DNA of 11,353 nt from Holophagales bacterium UBA5066 (lineage in GTDB: Bacteria; Acidobacteriota; Thermoanaerobaculia; UBA5066): assembly GCA_002414905.1 (NCBI GenBank), contig DIAY01000138.1, positions 1 through 11,353 on the forward strand, read 5' to 3'. Position numbers and translations under genes: made by a program. Positions 7,120 to 11,353 of this stretch are shown one piece after another; the stretch's first letter is position 1; every line of letters starts with the position of its first letter. The notes beneath the pieces were generated by a model. The model made no database searches. It saw only the letters and a list, made by a program, of their open reading frames with translations, and was not told the DNA's origin.

Positions 7120-7749
7120 TCACGCCGCGTTCTTCCGCGTTTCGCGCCAGCCGAAGAAGAACGCCAGAGCGAGGCACGCCGCGGCGCCGGCGAGGGCGTA
7201 GGAGCCTGCCTGGGGATACGAGAAGACCTCGAAGTTCGCGAGCTGCTTTCCGCCGAAGAGCGGGGGCATGAAGGGGTCGACCCGGACAGCGGCCCTCGGA
7301 TCGAGGGTGTGTCCGTAGTGGTACATCTTGTAGCCGAAGGACCAGAGGGAAAAGATCCCGAACCAGGTGTAGAGGACGAGAACGTCGAGGACGTGCGCCA
7401 TCTGCCCGAAGACCGCGGCGCGCAGGAAGAGGAGACCCATGATCCCGACGACGAACGGGATCCATTTGAACTCCGTGAAGTCCTCGGGCTCGAGGTCACG
7501 CATCCCGATATAGTGGTTCAGGACGTTGATCTCCTTGATGTCCTGCCCGGCGTTGCCTCCCTCGAGCTTGTAGCTGTAGATGTCGAGTCGGAGACCCTCC
7601 TGGTATTGCGGCGCGAACATCGTCAGGTTCCAGAGCGGAAAGAGGTACGCCCCGAGCAGGCAGATCGTCGCCACGACGAGGAGGAGCCTCGGCCGGGGGC
7701 CGATCGGCTGCTCGAAAAGGCGGTTGCTCTTCTGCAGGAAAGCTCTCAT
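7120..7749 (-). CDS. nosB: NosB-like integral membrane protein of clade II nos clusters
   Basis: This 209-residue protein has four predicted membrane helices (about 21-41, 96-115, 118-138 and 182-201). Between helices 1 and 2 lies a periplasmic-type stretch with APQYQEGLRLDIYSYKLEG and then EINVLNHYIGM (73-83), rich in conserved polar and aromatic residues. Helix 3 is followed by GYKMYHYGHTLDP (139-151). The position directly after nosZ and before nosD matches nosB of clade II clusters such as that of Wolinella succinogenes, where NosB is required for N2O respiration by an unknown mechanism. The ATG at 7749 has GAGGG 7 nt upstream (7757-7761). The name rests on recalled family text, topology and gene order; the biochemical role is open, with copper handling or electron transfer to NosZ as candidates. 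Confidence 0.82.
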   Translation of the reverse strand: MRAFLQKSNRLFEQPIGPRPRLLLVVATICLLGAYLFPLWNLTMFAPQYQEGLRLDIYSYKLEGGNAGQDIKEINVLNHYIGMRDLEPEDFTEFKWIPFVVGIMGLLFLRAAVFGQMAHVLDVLVLYTWFGIFSLWSFGYKMYHYGHTLDPRAAVRVDPFMPPLFGGKQLANFEVFSYPQAGSYALAGAAACLALAFFFGWRETRKNAA

Positions 7750-7790
7750 ATCGATGCCCTCGGTCGGGGGTCCGGGGCGAGGCCGCGTCG

Positions 7791-7823
7791 CACCCCCGGG
7801 GACGACCGCGGACGCTGGGGGTG
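7791..7823 (-). repeat. Weak second inverted repeat in the nosZ-nosB gap
   Basis: CACCCCC at 7791-7797 is complementary to GGGGGTG at 7817-7823, with a 19-nt loop. It lies between the strong nosZ-distal hairpin and the nosB start. The stem is short, the loop is long, and such G/C runs arise easily in this GC-rich sequence, so its role is uncertain. The rest of the gap holds only the nosB ribosome-binding site. Confidence 0.35.
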
Positions 7824-7834
7824 TCGGAGGGCGA

Positions 7835-7866
7835 GGCGGGACGGCGACGCAGGCCGCCGTCCCGCC
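7835..7866 (-). terminator. Strong stem-loop just downstream of nosZ
   Basis: A perfect 12-bp inverted repeat, GGCGGGACGGCG (7835-7846) against CGCCGTCCCGCC (7855-7866), encloses an 8-nt loop. It starts 17 nt after the nosZ stop in the direction of transcription. No T-run follows, so it may act as a partial terminator or as a 3' stabiliser of nosZ mRNA rather than a full intrinsic terminator. It would favour high nosZ levels relative to nosB-nosY. Confidence 0.7.
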
Positions 7867-7883
7867 GAACGAGAGGGGAAAGA

Positions 7884-9752
7884 TCAGCCCTTCGGTTTGA
7901 CGACGAGGTAGCCCTGCATCTCCTGGTGGAGCGCGGAGCAGAAGTTCGTGCAGTAATAGGCGAAGACGCCCGGTTTGTCGGCCTTGAACGTGACGACCTT
8001 CGTCTCGCCCGGGTCGACGACGATGTTGATGTTGTAGTCGAGAAGGCCCCAGCCGTGGAGTTCGTCCGTCGTCTGCTCGATGTTCGTCAGCGCGACCTTG
8101 ACGGTGTCGCCCTGGTTCACCTCGATGTAGTCCGGAGTGATCGAGGACCTCACGAGGACGACCTTGGCGAGGACCTCGGTCCCCTTGCGGGTGACGCCGG
8201 CGTCCTTGACGTCCCAGATCGCGAGCGGGTGCTTGTTCTCTTCCTTGGGGTAGACCTCGATCGGCTTGATCTTGTCGGCCTTCACCATGACGGCGTAGTG
8301 GGGCTCCGGCTCGGTGAAGGCGTCGTAGAGAAGCTTCATCTTCTCGTCGGAGATGTCGACGAGCTGCATCGACTCGGGCTGCGACGGCCCGACGTTCAGG
8401 TGCCGGCCGTGCGACAGCTTGTTGAGGCCGACGAGGTACTTCCCGTCCGGGCTCACCGTGTCGCCTTCGGCCGCGCAGAGGTGGCCGATGGAGTAGGACA
8501 TCGGGATCTTGTCGACGACCTCCCAGGTACCGAGCTTCCACTTGGCGATCGCCGAGTCGACGAAAAGCGAGGTGTAGGCGTAGCCGTCGGCGTCGAACTG
8601 CGTGTGGAGAGGTCCGAGGCCGACCTCGACCTCGGCGTCCTTGATCGACTCGTACTTCAGGACGGGGATCCCGTCTTCGTCGCCCGTGAAGTCCTTGTTG
8701 CGGATCGCCGTCAGGACCTTCTCGAAGTTGAAGGCCGTCGTGACGCCCTGGAGCTTGCCCGAGCCGATGATGTACTTCCCGTCGGGCGAGACGTCGACGC
8801 CGTGGGGCGACTTTCCGCACGGCATCAGGTACATGAGGCCAGGGACCTTCTTCGGGTCGAGGACCTTGACGCCGCCCATCATCTCGCCCTTCCCCTCGGC
8901 GACGGCCTTCTCCACGGCCTTCCAGTCGACGGCGGCGATGTAGTCACGGTCGGCCTGCGAGGCGGTCACCTCGAGCTTGCCGGTGGCCCGCTCGGAGTTG
9001 TAGCAGGTCCAGAACATCCAGCCCTCGGAGACCTTCTTGCCGGCGTCGCCCAGGTCCCAGTTGAAGGGCGGGGTGACGATCTCCCAGCCCAGGGACATCT
9101 CGCCCGTCTTCGGGTCGATCTTGATGGCGGCCAGTATCCCCTTGTACTCGGAGGCGTACTTGTCGATCGCGACGGCGGTCGTCTTCGGGACCGGCGCCGA
9201 AAAGCGCGACCCCATCATCGCGTACTCGGTGTTGGGCGTGACGTACGCGCCCGAGTGATTTCCGGAGACGTTCGCGATGGGGCCGAGGATCTGCTTCGTT
9301 TTGAAGTCGCGCAGATCGATCCGGGCAATCCGGCCGTTCATGTCGTTGATGAAGAGCCAGCGGCCGTCATAGTCACCGGCCGTCTCGGACGGGGCAGGGT
9401 GGTGGGCGTCCCCCCAGGTCAGCCCGTTGAGCATCGCCTTCGACTCATCGTCGAAGCCGTAGCCGGTGGCGGGGTAGGGTGTGAAAACCGGAATCGTCGA
9501 AAGGTGGCGCATCGACGGGACACCGTAGACGTACATGTTTCCGGAGTGCCCGCCCGAGGCGAAGAAGTAGTACTCGTCGAGGTCGCCGGGCGGGACGTAG
9601 GTCTTCTGCGCCGCCACGGCAATGTCCGAGGCGGCCGCGGGGGCCTTCTTCCCCTTCGGGCCGGACGGGGCGCAGCGCCCGGCCAGGACGCCCGCCACGA
9701 CGATTGCTCCGAGGACGCCCCACGTCAGGGCGCTTTTCTTCTTTTCCGTCAT
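7884..9752 (-). CDS. nosZ: Nitrous oxide reductase NosZ, clade II type
   Basis: This 622-residue periplasmic multicopper enzyme reduces N2O to N2. The N-terminus (KKK then a hydrophobic stretch 8-24) is a Sec-type signal or anchor without a twin-arginine motif, which marks clade II. A seven-bladed beta-propeller follows and carries all seven CuZ histidines: H117 and H118 (GDAHHP), H166 (GNHSG), H317 (SPHGVD), H383 (LHTQFD), H424 (IGHL) and H485 (EPHY). The C-terminal cupredoxin domain (about 525-622) holds CuA ligands H566 (DELHGW), C601, C605, H609 and M612 in CTNFCSALHQEM. There is no extra C-terminal heme domain. The start is supported by AGGAGG at 9761-9766, 8 nt upstream of the ATG. The gene is flanked by 111-nt and 134-nt gaps with hairpins, unlike its tightly packed neighbours. 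Electrons probably come from the pentaheme cytochrome encoded upstream. Confidence 0.98.
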   Translation of the reverse strand: MTEKKKSALTWGVLGAIVVAGVLAGRCAPSGPKGKKAPAAASDIAVAAQKTYVPPGDLDEYYFFASGGHSGNMYVYGVPSMRHLSTIPVFTPYPATGYGFDDESKAMLNGLTWGDAHHPAPSETAGDYDGRWLFINDMNGRIARIDLRDFKTKQILGPIANVSGNHSGAYVTPNTEYAMMGSRFSAPVPKTTAVAIDKYASEYKGILAAIKIDPKTGEMSLGWEIVTPPFNWDLGDAGKKVSEGWMFWTCYNSERATGKLEVTASQADRDYIAAVDWKAVEKAVAEGKGEMMGGVKVLDPKKVPGLMYLMPCGKSPHGVDVSPDGKYIIGSGKLQGVTTAFNFEKVLTAIRNKDFTGDEDGIPVLKYESIKDAEVEVGLGPLHTQFDADGYAYTSLFVDSAIAKWKLGTWEVVDKIPMSYSIGHLCAAEGDTVSPDGKYLVGLNKLSHGRHLNVGPSQPESMQLVDISDEKMKLLYDAFTEPEPHYAVMVKADKIKPIEVYPKEENKHPLAIWDVKDAGVTRKGTEVLAKVVLVRSSITPDYIEVNQGDTVKVALTNIEQTTDELHGWGLLDYNINIVVDPGETKVVTFKADKPGVFAYYCTNFCSALHQEMQGYLVVKPKG

Positions 9753-9760
9753 CTGTTCCC

Positions 9761-9766
9761 CCTCCT
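9761..9766 (-). promoter_or_regulatory. nosZ ribosome-binding site
   Basis: AGGAGG on the minus strand, 8 nt from the ATG, within AGGAGGGGGAACAG. It is the strongest Shine-Dalgarno in the window and fits high expression of the structural enzyme. Confidence 0.85.
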
Positions 9767-9778
9767 TCTCCCGTTGAG

Positions 9779-9800
9779 GCCCCCGCTTGCGGCTGGGGGC
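9779..9800 (-). promoter_or_regulatory. Stem-loop in the nosZ leader
   Basis: On the minus strand GCCCCC pairs with GGGGGC, with a bulged A and an inner GC/GC pair around a CGCAA loop. It ends 26 nt before the nosZ ATG and just upstream of the ribosome-binding site. It could protect the 5' end of a processed nosZ mRNA or tune ribosome access. No known riboswitch class is recognised. Confidence 0.5.
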
Positions 9801-9828
9801 GGATCGGTTGCGATTCGGTAAGCCAAAG

Positions 9829-9851
9829 GCCGCGCGGGATCGGCGCGCGGC
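9829..9851 (-). terminator. Stem-loop after the pentaheme cytochrome gene
   Basis: A perfect 8-bp inverted repeat, GCCGCGCG (9829-9836) against CGCGCGGC (9844-9851), has a 7-nt loop. It begins 12 nt after the cytochrome stop on the minus strand. Downstream comes CTTTGGCTT rather than a run of T, so termination would be partial. Together with the leader hairpin it separates the electron-transfer genes from nosZ. No FNR-type palindrome and no convincing -35/-10 pair was found in this 111-nt gap. Confidence 0.55.
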
Positions 9852-9863
9852 TCCGGCAGGCGA

Positions 9864-11084
9864 TCAGCGCCCCTCGGCGGTGGCGGCTTTCTGCTTCTGG
9901 TGCTCGGCGAAGGCTTCGCGCAGCTTCTGGATCGCGACCTCCTTCTCCGCGTCGGTCAGGATGATCTGGCGCGAAAGGACGACGGACATCGTCCCGGTCG
10001 GGTTCCGGATGAAGTCGTCGACGGTCTTCCCGAAGCGGCTCTGCGTGTCTTCGACGGCCGTCGAGAGGTCGGGGCCGACCTGCGCGGCGCTCTTCACGCC
10101 GAGCGAGGAGACCGAGTGGCAGACGAAGCAGCCGGTGGAGACGAACCAGGCGCCTGGTCCGTGCTTCATCCGGTCTTCCTCGGCGATCTCCTCGGCGGTC
10201 TGAGGATCGGTCCTCGGGACGCCGGGGCGGTAGGTCGCGGGAACGGGGGCGCGCCGCCAGGAAAGGACGAGGGCCGCGAGCGCCTGCGACTCCTTCGTCC
10301 CGAAGCCGAAAGCGGGCATCACCGAGTCGGGGACGAGCTCCTTCGGATTCTTGAAGTGGGCGACATGCCAGGCGAATGCGGTCTTCTGGCCACCGAGACG
10401 GCTCATGTCGTACTGCTCGGCCGCCTTGTCGCCGACGTTCGTCAGATCGGGGCCGATCGTCCCGCCGCGCCCGTTGACGACGTGGCAGGCCCGGCAGCCC
10501 TTCTCGTTGACGAGCTTCTTGCCGAGGTTGATCAGGTCGGCCCCCTTCGTCTCGCGGTCGTACCGGTGGCAGACGTTGCAGTTCATCTGCATCAGGGCGC
10601 CCTTGTCGTCCCCCTGAATCGAGTAGGCCTCGCCCATCGCCGTGCCTAGGACGGGCTCCTCCCAGAAGTGGACCGGCCCGTGGGCCTTCTCGCTTTCGAC
10701 GGCCCAGCCCTGCCCGCCGTGACAGGCCGTGCAGCCGTAGTCCTCGACCGGGTGGATCTTCAGCGGCTCGGTGGGGTGGGTCTTCCAGGGGTGCTCGGCG
10801 GTCTCGAAACCCTTCCAGAGGATTCCCTGGTGACAGGTGATGCAGCGGTCGGCGCGGCCGAGGTCCTTCACCCAGATCTGCTTCATTCCGGCCGGGACGG
10901 TTGCGGCCTTCTCGGCGCCGAACTTCTCGGCGACCATCCCGCGAAACTCGGACTGATACCAGCGCCAGTCCTTCCGGTGGTCGGTCACGGCGAATATGAC
11001 CGTCGAGACGACGAGGAGAACGCCGATGACGGCGAGGACAGGTCGGTCCTTGCCGGGGTAGGGCGAGCTCGTGCGCTGCTCCAT
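9864..11084 (-). CDS. Membrane-anchored pentaheme cytochrome c, probable electron donor branch to NosZ
   Basis: The protein has 406 residues from an ATG at 11084, 2 nt after the stop of the cytochrome b gene; the longer open frame upstream is out-of-frame coding text of that gene. One hydrophobic helix (about 15-33) anchors it, with the bulk in the periplasm. Five CxxCH heme sites are visible: CITCH (81-85), CTACH (118-122), CNVCH (169-173), CRACH (197-201) and CFVCH (319-323). The last two sit in class I cytochrome c-like units, each with a GPDL motif after the heme (211-214 and 337-340) and a plausible Met ligand (Met256 in VMPAFG, Met366 in PTGTM). It probably takes the place of cytochrome c1/f, passing electrons from the b-type subunit toward NosZ CuA. 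It is not recognisably NosC1, NosC2 or NosG/H. The exact redox partner is inferred from context. Confidence 0.93.
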   Translation of the reverse strand: MEQRTSSPYPGKDRPVLAVIGVLLVVSTVIFAVTDHRKDWRWYQSEFRGMVAEKFGAEKAATVPAGMKQIWVKDLGRADRCITCHQGILWKGFETAEHPWKTHPTEPLKIHPVEDYGCTACHGGQGWAVESEKAHGPVHFWEEPVLGTAMGEAYSIQGDDKGALMQMNCNVCHRYDRETKGADLINLGKKLVNEKGCRACHVVNGRGGTIGPDLTNVGDKAAEQYDMSRLGGQKTAFAWHVAHFKNPKELVPDSVMPAFGFGTKESQALAALVLSWRRAPVPATYRPGVPRTDPQTAEEIAEEDRMKHGPGAWFVSTGCFVCHSVSSLGVKSAAQVGPDLSTAVEDTQSRFGKTVDDFIRNPTGTMSVVLSRQIILTDAEKEVAIQKLREAFAEHQKQKAATAEGR

Positions 11085-11086
11085 GG

Positions 11087-11353
11087 TCAGATCCTCGTCG
11101 GAAGCTCGGGCCAGGCCTGCCATGGCCAGTAGAAGTTCCAGTAGGGACCTCTCAGGAAGGTCCCGATGATCGTGAAGACGAGGACGAGGAGGACGACGAG
11201 GAGAAAGACGAGGTTCTGGCGCTTCCTGGAGGCGTGGAACCAGACGCCCGCCGCTCCGGCGGGGCTCCGGTCGAGCCACGGCCAGACGAGGAGGAGGCCG
11301 AGGAGGATCGTCGGCAGGATCACGCCGCCGAGGAAGGCGCCGTTGATCGTGAA
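11087..11353 (-). CDS. Cytochrome b, C-terminal (subunit IV-like) part; 5' end outside window
   Basis: The last 88 residues of a larger protein are visible, open to the window edge. Two hydrophobic helices (residues 8-25 and 47-65 of the visible part) flank WPWLDRSPAG (24-33). The C-terminus reads GTFLRGPYWNFYWPWQAWP (64-82), closely resembling the RGPNWNFFGPF-type ending of cytochrome b / subunit IV from bc1 and b6f complexes. It would be part of the quinol-oxidising membrane complex that feeds the pentaheme cytochrome encoded 2 nt downstream. Whether it is a fused full-length cytochrome b or a separate subunit IV cannot be told here, and a Rieske gene would be expected just outside. An internal Met-started frame at 11323 is only part of this gene. 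Confidence 0.85.
   Translation of the reverse strand, partial: FTINGAFLGGVILPTILLGLLLVWPWLDRSPAGAAGVWFHASRKRQNLVFLLVVLLVLVFTIIGTFLRGPYWNFYWPWQAWPELPTRI

Noticed and set aside
5685..7271. 528-codon open frame on the plus strand opposite nosD
   Set aside because: It has no domain or signal features and is fully explained as the complement of nosD.
7884..9752. NosZ as a lipoprotein anchored at Cys27
   Set aside because: The residue before the cysteine is Arg, which does not fit the lipobox requirement for Gly, Ala or Ser.
7821..9821. 666-codon open frame on the plus strand opposite nosZ
   Set aside because: It is a mirror frame of nosZ with Asp/Val/Arg-rich low-information text. All conserved copper ligands are on the minus strand.
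9753..9863. FNR box or sigma70 promoter for nosZ
   Set aside because: No TTGAT-N4-ATCAA palindrome and no -35/-10 pair with proper spacing could be found. The imperfect direct repeat ATCGGTTGCG/ATTCGGTAAG is too weak to call.

Overview
The window is a GC-rich bacterial fragment carrying most of a nitrous oxide reductase (nos) gene cluster of the clade II (atypical) type. It reads right to left on the minus strand. NosZ has no twin-arginine signal, nosB lies between nosZ and nosD, and neither nosR nor nosX is present. This combination is known from Gemmatimonadota, Myxococcota, Acidobacteriota, Bacteroidota and Campylobacterota, among others. The GC content and frequent GTG starts suggest one of the first three, but the sequence alone does not settle the phylum. 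Base 1 begins with an exact copy of the 19-bp Tn5 mosaic end used in Nextera libraries. The left edge is therefore an uncut library adapter, not genome.

Right to centre (11353 down to 3535, minus strand): the 3' end of a cytochrome b (subunit IV-like) gene; a membrane-anchored five-heme cytochrome c; nosZ; nosB; nosD; nosF; nosL; nosY. Junctions are tight (1 to 4 nt gaps, or 4-nt stop/start overlaps), except for two gaps that flank nosZ: 111 nt before it and 134 nt after it. Each gap has a GC-rich perfect inverted repeat just after the preceding stop codon, so nosZ sits on its own between two hairpins. The likely pathway is quinol to a Rieske/cytochrome b complex (mostly outside the window), then the pentaheme cytochrome, then NosZ in the periplasm, where N2O is reduced to N2. 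NosD, NosF, NosY and the copper lipoprotein NosL would assemble the CuZ centre. NosB is a membrane protein typical of clade II clusters.

Left part: a Crp/Fnr-family regulator (2860-3531, plus strand) runs tail to tail into nosY with only 3 nt between their stop codons. It lacks the cysteine set of an FNR iron-sulphur sensor but has an FNR-like recognition helix, so it is a candidate regulator of the nos operon. Divergent from it, after a 71-nt gap, is a two-gene ABC exporter operon (minus strand). The first gene (576 aa) has Asp in place of the catalytic Walker B Glu, as in the degenerate half of heterodimeric exporters. The second is cut off by the adapter after its membrane domain.

No tRNA, rRNA, CRISPR array, insertion sequence or phage gene was seen. 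No stretch longer than 300 bases lacks a gene; the longest gene-free stretch is 134 nt.
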